Assembly (NCBI GenBank): GCA_963971425.1
Contig: OZ020526.1
Location: 4,739,976-4,803,975, forward strand
Source: Bryoerythrophyllum caledonicum
Taxonomy: Eukaryota; Streptophyta; Bryopsida; Pottiales; Pottiaceae
Reading direction: 5' to 3'
DNA length: 64,000 nucleotides
Each line of letters opens with the position of its first letter. Within the stretch, counting starts at the first letter, position 1. Positions 34,453 to 46,584 of the stretch are shown piece after piece. Below the pieces are notes generated by a model that was given only the letters and a program-made list of their open reading frames with translations, did no database searches and was not told where the DNA came from. The translations under genes were made by a program, and so were the position numbers.

Positions 34453-35114
34453 TTGATGCAACTTGTGGCAAGTGAAAGTCCATAGAATTTGAGGCTCCAT
34501 TCGGGCCCTGGTGAAAAGTGTTTATAAAAAGCACAGAAAAATAGAAGATGCCCAAAAGTGACAATCACAGCCAGAAAATTCAGATATAAAATAGAAAATT
34601 AGGTGAATATCATGAGCCTTGGACATGACACATTCTTCAAACTGGTGATTGGCTCCTTTTGTTTCTGCTGATTATTCTCTAGTCCTCCTCATTGGCTTAT
34701 TTGATGCTTGAACTTGGGGCTCAGATTTGAATGAAGGCGTCTGTTCTCCACACTTTGTGGTTTGCAGTGCGGCGGCGTGGAGCTTCATCTGGGTGCCACG
34801 TGGCTCGTCGTGATTGATTGTTGCTTTTCGCCCTATGACCGTGAACCCTCCTTTGGTTTTTGGAAAAATGTGCACTTGGATTTGTATATGATGGGCATTG
34901 GGCGTTGCCACAAGTGGAACCATGAGAAGCTCATTTTGGTAGCTTGACAAACGCGCGGTAGTTGTCGTTCGTGCGATATTTCTTCCATTGGGATTTGAAC
35001 CATGACGATGTGTCCATGTGGGTGGGTGCAGTCAATATATTGTGTGTGGCACGAGACCTATTTGATGGCCTTTATAAGTTGGGCCTTGGGAACTCCACTA
35101 CTCTAAATTTTATA
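34453..35114. other. Intergenic DNA with a moderately GC-rich ORF pair
   Basis: Between 34672 and 34950 both strands stay open (92 codons reverse, 61 forward) in DNA that is richer in GC than its surroundings. The reverse frame is hydrophilic (KGGFTVIGRKATINHDEPRG) and the forward frame is Trp/Cys/His-rich. Neither was recognised. It could be a captured exon. Confidence 0.25.
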
Positions 35115-35282
35115 TGATTTGTGTAGGCACACAATACGATTTATAAAAGCTTTTACTTTTTTTCTTGATGAATGTTTTCATCAACTGACAACAATCCCTA
35201 TCTTTCTTTATTTAATATCTACAGTTGTACTCTTAGTAAAAAATTCATAAAAATAAATAGTTGTTGCATTTAATAATTAAAA
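35115..35282. mobile_element. Diverged foldback MITE (family F) fragment
   Basis: Shares aaaagcttttac, ttgatgaatgtttt and gttgtactcttagtaaaaa words with the foldback copies at 51600-51840 and 57037-57273. Outer termini are lost. Confidence 0.4.
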
Positions 35283-35540
35283 AATTGACACAAATAAAGG
35301 GGACCTTCATAGCCAAAAAAAAATGAAGTACAAGGCAAGCCCCGCCAGGACCGGCGAGGCCAGACAAAACCTGGTCCGACAAGTGATTAATACATGAATG
35401 GGGGTTAGTGTTAGACTTAAGAATACTGAAGCTGGAAAACAACCGCCAACACGACCGTCCATCTGCCAAGGAAGCAAGCACCTCCTTGCAGCACTAGCAG
35501 TCTTTGAATCTTCTAGTGAGTTTTCCACTCTCCTGAACGG
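35283..35540 (-). mobile_element. SINE-like retroposon, copy 2
   Basis: Related to the well-bounded copy at 45618-45898. Shared words on the + strand are ttgacacaaataaag, ccaggaccggcgaggcc, ggggttagtgtta, cttgcagcac and tttgaatctt. It is diverged and lacks a clean duplication. Confidence 0.5.
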
Positions 35541-35659
35541 CCTTCAAACACTTGGCATACGTCTTCAACCAAGCAGCTCTACCATAATCACAGTTATAGC
35601 ACTTTCAAATCATGACGTACCACTACACTATACAGAAAATTCAGTGTACTCTAGCTATG

Positions 35660-35695
35660 AGTTTTTTTTTTTTTTTTTTTTCCTTTTGACGAAAG
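35660..35695 (-). repeat. Poly(T) run, possible 3' end of a SINE-like insert
   Basis: About 19 T residues followed by ccttttgacgaaagtaattc, which resembles the 3' end (on the reverse strand) of the SINE-like copies. Possibly a 5'-truncated member. Confidence 0.35.
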
Positions 35696-35929
35696 TAATT
35701 CTTTTTTTGGTTTACAATATGGAAGTAAGATGTTATCAGGAAAAAAAAGATGGATTTGGAATATCACATCTCTGCACATAAGCCTTTTTTGAGCATGAAG
35801 AGGCAGTTTTTGTGCTCTGAAAAAGTGCGATATTTTTGAAGCATGGATAAGGTATCGAAATTTTTTAGTATTTGAAAAGCATCTGGAAGCTATCATTTAT
35901 TGGCATCTGTTGGTAAAGTGGACATCTAA

Positions 35930-36065
35930 AAGGGAATTTTTTCCCCAAAATTGGGACATGCGGCCTCAAATTACCCACGGTGGCCCTCCCTATGATAAAT
36001 AGGGGCCCCCTCCAACATAAAAATAGGGGCTGGTTTTGTCCCTACCCTCCCCTACCCTTCCAACC
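35930..36065. repeat. Fragment related to family M MITEs
   Basis: Contains gataaataggggccccc, aaaataggggctggtttt and ggtggccct words found inside family M, without termini. Confidence 0.4.
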
Positions 36066-36365
36066 ATGAGGCTTGGTGCAACTCTCGACCGGGATATTTA
36101 GGCAAATCCCAAGGGAAGCATCTGGTATGAAAAGTAACATTTGTAATATGCATACTTGTATCTACTGTTTAGATGTCATGGTGTGACATTGTGCACATCA
36201 CTTGATAAGTTGATTATGTTGATCTTGACATGAAATTGTGATTGTTCCAAGATATAGTATGTATAAAATTGACATATTATTATTTCCAAAAAAAGTTGTT
36301 TGTTTAGAAAAGGATGGACTATTCTATGATAAAAGCAAAAAAACATCATTCACCATCCACATTAA

Positions 36366-37274
36366 CCCCTAAAGGCCCGTGACAATTTCACACCAAAAAC
36401 ACTTCAAAATTGTTGATTCGAGTGCAATGAATGAGGAAGGAAACAAAACCTTATTTTTTCCTTTTGATCATAGGATCTCCATTAAGACTTATTGCGTAAC
36501 ATACTCACAAAATTTCATACACTTTGACTGCACGGATAGAAAGATTATAGTGTTTAAAGTCAAGAAAATGATTCATTTTCTTCCCTGCGTTGAGTGGATC
36601 AACTAACTTTGACTTCACTTGGTATCAAATGTTTGCACTACACAAGGTCTAAATCTTTTATCATTGTATTAAGCATGATGTTAGTTCCCTATACACCAAT
36701 TTTTAAAGATAGACAAGGGGCGTAGCATATTCAAAACAAGTGTGCAAGGAGTGGAGGTTCAAAAATTGTCAATTCCCGGTTTATTTTCTTGTGAACTAAA
36801 TATGTCTTAGAATGATAATCTAAACGATCAACAAGAAGGTTTACAACACATATTGTTGTAAAGAAAATAAAAAGCAAAAAAATGAAGATCTATAGGTTTT
36901 ATGTAGAAAAGATGAAGTTTTTTTCCCCGATTGCCCGAAATGTGTAATTATGTTTGACTTGAGTTAAAATGTTTTTTTACACTAAAGATAAGAATTTTTT
37001 TTGACATCTTCAAAGAAAGTAATATTCTCTACATGTATGAAAAATCTCAGAGACTTCTAGCAAAACTTTTGGTGCTGCCTGGAGTCCTCATTTCTAACTT
37101 TGAGTGGCACTAACTTTCAAACCATGAATCCCCCAAAAAATAAAAAATCTCCATGGAGCTCTTACTAGGGACAATCTATTATAAAAGTTTTTTTTAAAAA
37201 GGATTTTTTTTCAAATTTTAGGAACCTGCCCAAAATCAAAATCATCCTCCCAATGGACACTTGATCCTTTACGG
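36366..37274 (-). mobile_element. Family T2 element, copy 4, 909 bp
   Basis: TTAA at 36362-36365 and 37275-37278; ends are CCCCTAAAGGCCCGTG and gatcctttacggg. One of the best-preserved copies in this orientation. Confidence 0.82.
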
Positions 37275-37278
37275 GTTA

Positions 37279-38830
37279 AGGGAGCTGAATAATGGTTTTT
37301 GAGTTCGTTCCTTAATCCATGTTTTTCTCCAAAGCTTCCTTGGACACACTGGGTGGTTTTTCACTAAGTTTTTACAAGTTTCCATCCCCAAAATGTCAAT
37401 TTGAAAGGCTTGATTTGAAAGCATGTCCCAAATTGATAACTTGAAAATGAGCCCGTCCATGAAAAGGTTCAGGAAAATAGGAAAGAGAAACTTCCAAATT
37501 AAAAAAAATCCCTCCTGTCAATTTATTCAAAATATGATTCTTATGTAAATCTTAGTCCAAAGTTTTATCCCAAAGATGATGAGGAGAGGACTTCAATTAT
37601 TGAGGAGTGGTCGGAAAGGTTGTCGTGAAATTTCTAATACGAAATTAGAGAAATACTGGTGTTTGGAGGTGGTGGAGACAATTCCTACAAAGTCCCCTTT
37701 TTAACCTTAGAATTTGCTTGCACTACTCCTGAGTGGTCAACTAACTGGCCCAGTCTGTATTTGTTGTGGATACAAGTTTTACACTTCCAAAAATTGTCTT
37801 TTTTCTAGAATCCATCCTCAGTCTAACCTTGATAATATCAACCTTGTTAATAGAACACCTTGATATTAAATATTTCCCAATATGGCAACCTAGGATTTGA
37901 TCCTGCATCCTTTGTTTTGTTAGTTGGCCTGAATGTGGCCTCCAAAAATTTAGGGTGCAGAAAGGTTGGATGACTAGATGATGTTCTGGCCGGACTTAGG
38001 GCGAAACCTCATGTAATGCCCGACCCAAATCATCGGTGATGGGGATGGGGATGGTTTTCTTCCAAATTGAGACCAAAGTTCACCCAAGCTTTGATGACTC
38101 ACAAAAAATTCCCAAGAGTATCAGCAATGAGACACTGGATTGTCTTGCACAGACCATTTGTACTTGCAAGTTGTACAGAGGAAACGAGTTTTGCAGGTGA
38201 ATTTTCCATCTCTTGCCTTGCATGAAGTTATGAAGCACCCAAGGATGATGTGTTTTGGCTTCTATCTTTTATTTCATTCTGGATAGGAAGTTTGAAGATT
38301 CCATACGTTTGGTTTCTGTTGGGAAATTAGTGGTAGTTTCGTGCTTATGTCCTTTTAATTTTGGGAAGAGTGGAGATACTTTGAATTTCTCTCATGTGAC
38401 CAATCTTAATAACTAATTTATGTTTCAATCTTTCTTTTTCATTATTTTTACTATGTCATTTTGTTATTTTTATCTGTTTTCCTACTCTTTTTCATAATAT
38501 CACACTATGCATAAATCCTCCAAATGTGATATTATCAAATATGTCACACCTTGTTTATATCACACTTTTTAGTGAAACGGAGGGCGTGTTATTATCGAGG
38601 TTAGAGTGTACAAGAAATTAGAGGAACATATCATGGGGCATATTTGGGACCTTCTGTAAAATTTACCAATTGTGCCATATACATGTAAAACGACGCATTG
38701 TAACCAAAGATAACCCTGACATATGAGTCATATCATTTAAATTACCCTATGCGTTGATTAGTTTCATATCTAACTAATTCACAATGAAGAATGTCTCAAA
38801 AATGTGGAAAATTCAAAAGATTTGTCTAAG
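37279..38830. other. Intergenic DNA with one older repeat
   Basis: No gene supported. The part at 37320-37450 resembles 61690-61800 (tttttcacaaagtttttaca, tcaatttgaaagg, cgtcccaa). Around 38480-38600 there are several tatcacac words and an acggaggg word, reminiscent of a decayed short MITE. Confidence 0.35.
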
Positions 38831-38831
38831 T

Positions 38832-38972
38832 CATACCCATGTAATGCAAGGTGATACTCGTGTAATGCAAGATGATACTTGTGTAATAAAAGGTGATACT
38901 TGTGTAATGCCTAGGTGGTATCCATATATTGCCTTGGTGGTATCCATATAATACCTAGGTAATATCCATTGT
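38832..38972. repeat. Minisatellite, about 21-22-bp unit
   Basis: Six units of the type aatgcaaggtgatacttgtgt, shifting gradually to a cctaggtggtatccatat variant. On the reverse strand it encodes a repeating ITxVSPxI peptide, which reflects the array and not a gene. Confidence 0.8.
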
Positions 38973-39173
38973 GTCCAAACCACTGTGTTTTGGAAAAGTT
39001 TATAATTTGGCAAGGAGTGTCTGAAACTGACAAATGCGTACGGTACTTTATAGATTCCCATATCACTCATGAATTTCACTTTGTTGTATACAAAGTACTT
39101 AAATACTTTTTTCCAAATGGTTAAACTAATTATGATTCTTGCAAAAAATTCCATAACTTGTATAGTATCATAA

Positions 39174-39524
39174 GAGCATCACCAGGAGCTCACTTGAACG
39201 GCTGCTCAAATGCCGAAAACCATTGTAGCGAGCCAGATATCATGTCGACCACTCTCCACTAATGCCCTCAAACACCCTATGCGGTCCATAAGTCCCTAGA
39301 ATTATAGAGGTGCACTCCATAGGGAGGCTTTTGTGAAGTACCCTTGTTCTTGCACTCATTGTCACTATTCACTTCTTCTTGCCACTCATTGGCTCAAAAA
39401 GGATTTGAGGGCAAGATTTTCACGACTGGTGGTGCGAGCACTTGCAACTCCCTCCAGGGCCAAAGAATAGTCCCTCTAAAATTTCCATTGGAGGGCCTAA
39501 AATACACAATTGTTGGGCATGCTC
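39174..39524. mobile_element. Tourist-like MITE, copy 1, 351 bp
   Basis: Opens GAGCATCACCAG and closes with gggcatgctc, flanked by TAA on both sides (39171-39173, 39525-39527). Three-base TAA/TTA duplications and GAGCATC-type ends fit PIF/Harbinger MITEs. Confidence 0.65.
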
Positions 39525-39527
39525 TAA

Positions 39528-40079
39528 CAACATTTGCACCATTCCTCACAATGCAGAGCTCTTTAGAAAATCGGCCCAAGACCATATGCGAGGCCGAGGA
39601 GGATTTTTGTACGTTATTTCACACCACACCATTGACGTCCGCCCTTCATACAAACTTTTCAGGCACTGTAGCATGAATGTCCACAACCAACACATGAGTG
39701 GCTAGAGCACATGAGAGTTCCTCCTTCAACCAACCTACCCTAAAAACCATGGTCCAATTCACTCCAAATTCACACCAAATTGGAGTGAATTTGCTTGAAT
39801 TTGGCATCCTTCGATATTTGGCGTGCTGAAATATGTTTCTCTTAGGGAGCTCCCCCTGAATCATTTGTCTATCGTAATGAAACATGCTTATTTGCACAGT
39901 GAATGCAAGTGCTCTATGGGTATGTTGGCACTTGGTATAATAGTGGCGTTAGCAAAATTGATTTACGTGTTGCTTTAGACTAGATTCATTTGCTAACACC
40001 ACTTCTAGCACCAAGTGCGAACAAACCCTAAGACCATGAAGTAGAGGTGATAAGCCAAGGTGGATCTCTATAATTTGGT
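39528..40079. other. Intergenic DNA
   Basis: No gene. A short inverted pair, ccaattcactccaaattcac and its near complement ttggagtgaatttg, lies around 39750-39795. Confidence 0.35.
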
Positions 40080-40555
40080 GGTATGAGCTTTCGGAGGGGG
40101 AATAAACTTGGCCCCTATTCCATTTTTAGATGGACATCTATTTAAAGGAAATGTAGGCCTCCGAGAGAAATTTGGGGCCCATTGCTCCAAAATTGCCCCA
40201 AAAATTTCTTTACAAAGCCTTTGGACCTTCTAAAACGAGAGGACCAATGGATCTCTTTAACCCATATGGACGGATGGTACGGGAAGGAGGTGAAGACCTA
40301 TTTTTATGTTGGAGGGGGCCCTATTTGGACCAATGTGGGGCCTCCTAGAATAACTTGGGGCCACAGACTCCAAATTTGGCAAAAAGAATCCAAAAAAAAC
40401 TTCTAGACCCCCAAAATTTTAAAAAGCCTGAAAAAAGAGGCCAACCTTGACATATCCTTCCATGACATCCTTCTATATGAATTAAAGAGGTTCCCAAAAA
40501 AATGAGAGGGTGCCATTAAGACAAGGGCCCACAAGCCCAAAGAACCTCCTGCCAC
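40080..40555. repeat. Old double copy of family M-related sequence
   Basis: Two successive diverged runs (about 40080-40260 and 40300-40545) with ttggcccctatt, aatttggggcc, tttggaccttctaaa and gggcccac words in the order seen inside family M. Termini are not recognisable. Confidence 0.5.
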
Positions 40556-40604
40556 CAAAATATAGAGATCGAGCCAAAGTCACTCCATTCCATTTCCACT
40601 TCAT

Positions 40605-41470
40605 CCCTAAAGGATCGGGCCTTGTGCTTCACCAAAACCACACCAAAAATGCCAGTTTGCAATGAGATATTATTAGACTTATTCAAAGTCTTTTTATTAT
40701 TTTCAACTCTTGGATCTTCAAGCTTACTTCTACGGGAAAACACCCAATTTTTTTTGTAAACTCTGACCGTACGGGTCAAAAGATAAATGCATTTAAGGAG
40801 TGAAAATTTGTTTTTTCCTACTGTGCTCGAACTGGTTCAACATACTTTGACTCAAGATAATGGCACATTTTTCCAATACACATTGCATAAACTCAATGGA
40901 TCTATGTTCTACCTTGTGTAAAGTCATTGCAGGCCAAAATCCACAAGTTATGGAGGCGTTTGCAATAAGAAAAATGGACCTACAACGACCACGGGTATAG
41001 AAAGTGGCTCTTTATTTATGAAAGCCATTTTATTTTCAAATAAATAAATAATTGTTGGATCTTATATCCAAACAACTAAAAAAATCATTATGTCATATTC
41101 CAACAATATAAAACAATGTTTTAAAAAAAAGGTAAAATCCTTAATTTCTATGCGTTTTTAAGTGAAAACAATTATGGTAGCCAAGAACTTCCCTTCACTA
41201 CTACCCCTCACAAAGTGCAATTGTCAACTCTACAATAGCACTATTCATCTCTAGAGTACCCTCCCAACTGCCAAAAGAGTCGAGCTTTATATGTTTGAAG
41301 CACCATAATTTTTTTCCTATAGCTCAAAAAAAGAAAGAAAAAATTCCCCTGAAAGTTAACCCGTATTTCTATTAGCAGTAAAATTTCAGGAAGTTGTCTT
41401 TTAAAATGGAATTTTAGGAACCTCCCCAAAATTGATTTGTGCCCAGTAGGGACAAATTGTCCTCTAGAGG
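40605..41470 (-). mobile_element. Family T2-related element, second subfamily, 866 bp
   Basis: Left end CCCTAAAGGATCGGGCC and right end ctctagagg, flanks decayed to TCAT and TTAG. The interior differs from the main subfamily but keeps the same end structure and the aacctccccaaaattg block. Its right third is part of the duplication with 45012-45328. Confidence 0.6.
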
Positions 41471-41803
41471 TTAGAAGTACTATTTTCCCAATTTCTATTC
41501 TCTCGTACAGATCATGCATGGGAGAGATATTGGCTTTATGGGCTGCACGTACTTCTGAGTCCAGTTAAGCAAAATTAGCATCCTTAATCTGTCTTGGCAT
41601 GTCTATTGTACAAGTTGCCATTACACATTTAATGATATGAGGTGGGCCCAGTGCAAATTTTAGCACAGATAGAAATCACCATGTGGAGATCAGGTTGAGC
41701 ACTTTTGTACCAATAATTCAGTATATATATATCCTCATTCCGATTTAAGAATGTTCTGATGTGTAATATGATTCATTTTTCATACAAAAATGCATATGCA
41801 GAA
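41165..41803 (+). repeat. Segmental duplication, copy A (partner 45012-45935)
   Basis: About 640 bp almost collinear with 45012-45935 (shared gtagccaagaacttccctt, tcatgcatgggagagata, gatatgaggtgggcccagtg). It lacks the 281-bp SINE-like insert present in the partner and so gives the empty site aatatgattcattttt. Confidence 0.9.
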
Positions 41804-41844
41804 GGAGAATAACTCCAGTTTCCTAAGGGAGCCGGAGTGAATAT

Positions 41845-42245
41845 AAGGTTGGATGACCTATAACCACCAACTTAAGCTCGCTGACCTATTTATAGCGTTT
41901 GTATACGTGGTAAGATATTTTTTGGGAATTCAAAATAGGATTTCATGAATATTGCAATTGTCGTGACCATTTATTTCTTCATATTGAAATTGCTACAAAT
42001 TTTCAAAGTGGATAGTAAGTCGTGACCCATTCCTCGACATACAAAACTCTCTATTTCCACACTAAGTTGTACCAATAACCACTTCTGCATTGACTAAAAA
42101 CCGGCAGCTTTGAACCAATCATGAACTGACACCCAATCATAAATGACTTCCTAAAATTTCGGAAATGGGGTGGGTCTGTGGTGGTTTTAGTACACTTTAG
42201 CTTGTTGGTTATGGGGTTCGTGGTGGTTATGGGTCATCCAACCTT
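41845..42245. mobile_element. TIR element with AAGGTTGGATGACC ends
   Basis: Inverted termini aaggttggatgacc and ggtcatccaacctt, extending imperfectly through an ataaccacca stretch. The interior is non-coding. Its flanks (aactccagtttcc on the left, tgttccaccactaaatcc on the right) are contiguous at 48707-48800, an unoccupied relative. The target duplication is unclear, possibly TA. Confidence 0.7.
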
Positions 42246-42439
42246 AGTGTTTGTTTGTTCCACCACTAAATCCATGTCCACCAGACATCAGTTTAGTAGT
42301 ATGGAACTACTCCCCCCTCTCAAGGGTAGACACTATGTAACCGGGAATCAGTAGCCAATAACCAGGAACCAGATACCAAGGACCAACTAGAGCCACAAGG
42401 CTCCATTCGGAGAAGTGATAAGTGAAGATTAACTGTGTG

Positions 42440-44538
42440 TTTTGAGAGGTTTTATGGTGTATCATGTAGATCTGGAAGGGGTTGGTTATTTTCTAGTTTA
42501 CATTTATGTATAAGTATGGACATTGCATATAGTATAGCGATGGTGTTAATCTTTGTGAATGTATTTTTAATTGGATTATTGGGGATATTGAATTTTTTTT
42601 CAAGACTTTTCATAGAGGGGATAAAGGTAGTAGCTCTAACGCCTGCGGTAATGAGAAGAAGGGGGTCAACTTTCCATCCAAGGGTTGTAATGTCATTGAT
42701 AAGTCGTTGGTATTTATTAATTTTGTTTTCCATTGCTTTCAGAGAAAATTTGTCATTACAATATTTGAATTTGATAAATTGGATAGTGAGGTTTGAGTTT
42801 ATGTGGTCTGCTAGGGGTCTTTATATGGTAGTCCTTTGATACATAGTATGTCTGGTTTAAATCTAGCACTACATTGACATCTTTGGGTTCTACATATGCA
42901 TGGAAGAGCCATGACATGACCGTATTTTCTTGTGGTTTGTTGTTGAAGGTTTCGGTGTTGATAAGTATAAAGCAACTTGATTTATTGGAGGATATTTTTA
43001 GTTTCCGGATTTCCCATACCGCTTTAGTGTGCCTTTTTACGATTAGGGAGTGTATGTGGTAGTTTTGGCATTTGAAGAGTACGTGTAGCCATGTGTATGG
43101 GTCCATGGATGCCCATATTGGGCATGTTATGGATTGAAATCTTTTGATACCAAAGAAGAGTTGTTTGCGGGCATTTCCCATGTATTGTTTCGTATAAAAT
43201 TTGATAATATAAGTTTTTTGTGAGTCTGTAATTGTGGGACTTTTCCAAAAGTTTGTAGGAAGTTCATTATCAATTTCGTTATTACCGGTCCATTTATCTA
43301 TGTTAGGGAAATTTTCTAAGATTAGCTCAAGGTGGTTAATTAGATCTTGTTTTAGAGGTATTTATCTAAAAATCTAATGGGGCCTTTGTCCGGGGTGTCT
43401 TCCATAGAAAACCAACTTTCTCTTTGGAGGTAGTATGGGGTAGCGTGGACGTGTTCATGTGGGTGTTTGGCCTTTCTATGGGATTTACTTAGTCCTTCTT
43501 TAGCTAGTTTATCCGCTTGTTCATTTCCTTCTATGTTGACATGTGCTCTAACTTTACGGAGGGTTGTGATTTGTGTGCAATTTTATAGCATTTGAACCAT
43601 GGATGTTAGGATGGCTTGGTCGGGGTGGCTATTGTGGAGGGTAGGGTGTGTTATTTGTGTGTTTAATAGATATAAGACATTTATACAATCTGTAAAGATG
43701 TGTGTAGGTTCATTAGCATATTGTGTAGTGATAATTTGGAGGGGTTTATGGAGGGCCATCATTTCTGCTTTGAGGATATTTTGAAATCCATATTTCTATT
43801 TCTTTGGTTGAGTTGTATATGCCATATCTGGTTTTTTCTCTATGCCAATGTCCCGGACTAACTTCTGTTGGTTCTTTGAAGGAACCATATGTGTAGTAAC
43901 TATATGCGGGGGCAAACTTTAAGGGGATAAATTCACAATATGTAGAGAGGGGGGTGGTGTGACGGGGTGGGTTTGTGATGTGTTTGCATATTTAAGATGA
44001 GACCATTTTTTGTTACGATTCCTTGGGATTTAGGGGGGTGTAGGCGGAGTTATTTTTGTATATATTCCGCTTATGTTGAGGTTATTTTTTATGAAGGTAA
44101 GTATAATAAGTTGTTCTAAGGTACCAATATTATTATTTTGATGGTGTATGCATAGTATTTAAATGGTGGATGGTTCAAACCTAGGTTTTTTAATAATTCA
44201 GGTGATAAGGTGGGTTGTTCATATGGTACCGAGTCTGCCTCAAGTAGTATTATGATGTGAGAGTCTACGAATGGGCTTAAGTGAGGGTTAAATTTTTGGT
44301 ACCAATTATTGTCTGGTGTGATAATAAGAGTGGAAGTAGAGTTTGGATCATTTTTGGCTGCAAGTCTTATCCAATGTATTACTTGTTGTGTTTCTTCTAT
44401 ATTGTGGCGGTGCAATACCATTTCAATCCATTTGTGGTGAAAGGCGTTGTCTAGTAAGCAAAAAAAATTGTCTCTCTTGAAAGGTAAATAGAACTTAGTA
44501 AGTTGGGTGGAGCATGTGACGGGGATGAAATCTTTCAT
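42440..44538 (-). pseudogene. 5'-truncated LINE remnant with RNase H domain
   Basis: Reverse-strand remnant with several frameshifts. From its 5' side: 44530-44116 is open (KWIEMVLHRHNIEETQQV) and unassigned. 43930-43490 reads as RNase H, with YTYGSF where TDGS is expected, AEMMAL, FTDCINVLYLL and HVNIEGNEQADKLAKEG. 43181-42756 has a C-terminal zinc-knuckle-like CP..WLHVLFKC region. 42733-42452 is a conserved tail (WKVDPLLLITAGVRATTFIP). The first catalytic Asp of RNase H is replaced by Tyr and the frames are broken, so it is inactive. Reverse transcriptase and endonuclease domains are missing, as expected for 5' truncation. The 5' side joins a T2 element fragment at about 44539. Confidence 0.65.
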
Positions 44539-44539
44539 A

Positions 44540-45001
44540 CAACATATTGTTGTGGGAAAAATAAAAAGTAAAATATATGAAGATCTCAAGCTCTTATGTG
44601 GAAAGAAGAAGTTATTTTGGTACCTTGCTGGACAATGAGTGACAATGTGTGAAAATGTTTGACTTGGGTTAATATGTTATTTTTCACTAAAGGCAAGAAC
44701 TTTTTTTTGACAATATAAAGGAAAACAATATTACTTGCAAGTATTGAAAATCTCACATTCAATAGAGTGTCCTAAGAAAAGTTTTTGGAGGTGCCGGAGG
44801 TGCCCTCTCTTCCCATTTGAAATTCAAAACCCTATAACTTTTTCATGAAATGCCTGATTTAGGAAAAAATTGTTCTCCCACTAAGGTCTTAGTAATGCCC
44901 TTCTACAATAATTTTTTTAAAGAGAAATGTTAGATATTGACACCATTGGAACCTGACCGAACTTTCAAAAAGCCTATTTTTGACATTTGGTCCATTAGGG
45001 A
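44540..45001 (-). mobile_element. Truncated family T2 element
   Basis: The right half only, from the acatattgttgtggg block to tccattaggga before TTAA (45002-45005). The left half is replaced by the LINE remnant. Confidence 0.65.
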
Positions 45002-45011
45002 TTAAATGAAA

Positions 45012-45935
45012 ACAATGAAGGTAGCCAAGAACTTCCCTTCACTAAGACCTGCCTCAAAAAAGTGCAATTGTCAACTCTACAATAGTACTATTCATCTCTA
45101 GGGTATCCTGCCCAATTGCCAAAAGATTCGAGCTTTTTATGTTTGAAGCACCAGAACTTTTTTCCTATACGTCCAATAAAAGAAAAAAAATTCCCCTTAA
45201 AGTTAACCCGTATCTCTATTAGCAATAAAATTTCAAGAAGTTATCTTTTAAAATGGATTTTTAGGAAGCTCGCCAAAATTGATTTGTCCCCCATAGTGAC
45301 AAATTGTCCTCTAGAGGTTAAAACTACTATCTTCCCAATTTCTATTCTCTCATACAGATCATGCATGGGAGAGATATTGGCTTATGGGCTGCACATACTT
45401 CTGAGTCAAGTTAAGCAAAACTAGCATCCTTAATCTGTCTTGGCATGTCTAATGTACAAGTTGCCATTATACATTTAATGATATGAGGTGGGCCCAGTGC
45501 AAATTTTAGCACAGATAGAAATCACCATGTGGAGGTCAGGTTGAGCACTTTTGTACCAATAATTCAGTAAATATATCCTCATTCCGATTTTAGAATGTTA
45601 TGATGTGTAATATGATTTTTTTTTTCTTTCTTTTTTAACACAAGTAAAGATTCCTTCACTGCAAAGGGAAGAGGGAGAGCATGCAAGGGGCCCGAGCAGA
45701 CCTCGCCAGGTCCAGCGAGGCCGGGTAAGCACCCGGACTAGGGTTAGAGGTTAATGGGGGGGTTAGAGCTAGAGATAGTACTAAGATACCTAGCGTACGA
45801 GTGCCAGTGTGGCTGCTTGTCAACCTAAGAGGCAAGAATGTCGTTGCAGCACCAAAGCTCTTTGAACCGCCTCAAAAACTTCCTACTCTCTCAGGGGCAT
45901 ATGATTCATTTTTCATACAAAAATGCATATGCACC
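45012..45935 (+). repeat. Segmental duplication, copy B (partner 41165-41803)
   Basis: Collinear with copy A but interrupted at 45618-45898 by the SINE-like insert. Differences from copy A are scattered substitutions and small indels. Confidence 0.9.
45618..45898 (-). mobile_element. SINE-like retroposon, 281 bp, with empty site known
   Basis: Flanked by the exact 8-bp duplication ATATGATT (45610-45617, 45899-45906). Copy A of the segmental duplication has a single uninterrupted ATATGATT at the same point, which proves insertion. On the reverse strand the insert ends in an A-rich tail. It is GC-rich, with ccaggtccagcgaggcc shared with the copy at 35283. No clear A/B box promoter was identified, so it may be a SINE or another short retroposon. 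Confidence 0.8.
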
Positions 45936-46141
45936 ACTTTTCTGGAGGTGTCACTGTGAAAGGACATTGAAAAATATTTCATTTTTTGGATCATAACCGT
46001 AATCCCTAGTATTCCTTCCAACAAACGATTTATTTTACAAGGGGCCCTTTTAGTTTTTAAAGAAAATTAAAAACTAAAAAATGATATTTTAAATATTCAA
46101 CTTTAAGGTTGTTATCTAGACTCTTACACAAACATGCCTTA

Positions 46142-46580
46142 GAGCACCTCCACCAGGGACGCGCCAGCCCGGTGGAGACTGCCCTAGGTTTTGGCCCTAA
46201 ACCCTGCCCCGTGGTTGGGTTGCAGGGCGCCTAAGGTAGCGCCAACCGGGAGCAAGGTTATCCGCCCTGGAAACCTGGCTCTCATAATAAAAGCCCTGCT
46301 ATGGGTCCATGCAAAAACGCGTTAGTGAATGGACTGTCAGTGGCAGCCACTCCCACAGCCATTGTTGCTCCACCACGTGCTAGAACCAAATTGGTGGCCT
46401 AGCCCCGGTGAAATTTTTAATCCGCCGCCATATTCTCTCCTTTTCCAGGCTTGCTCCCAACTCCCTCCATCCCACTTGACCAGTTTGGCGGCCCCGACCA
46501 GCGCGGTGGGGGAGCACCTTCCTCCAGACCTACCAAACCTGACAGGTCTGCCGGGATGGAAGCCTGCGGTGGAGGTGCTC
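46142..46580. mobile_element. Tourist-like MITE, copy 2, 439 bp
   Basis: Inverted termini GAGCACCTCCACC and its complement, flanked by TTA (46139-46141, 46581-46583). GC-rich interior with no transposase; the overlapping ORFs on both strands follow composition. It sits exactly in the TTAA of the T2 terminus at 46585. Confidence 0.85.
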
Positions 46581-46584
46581 TTAA

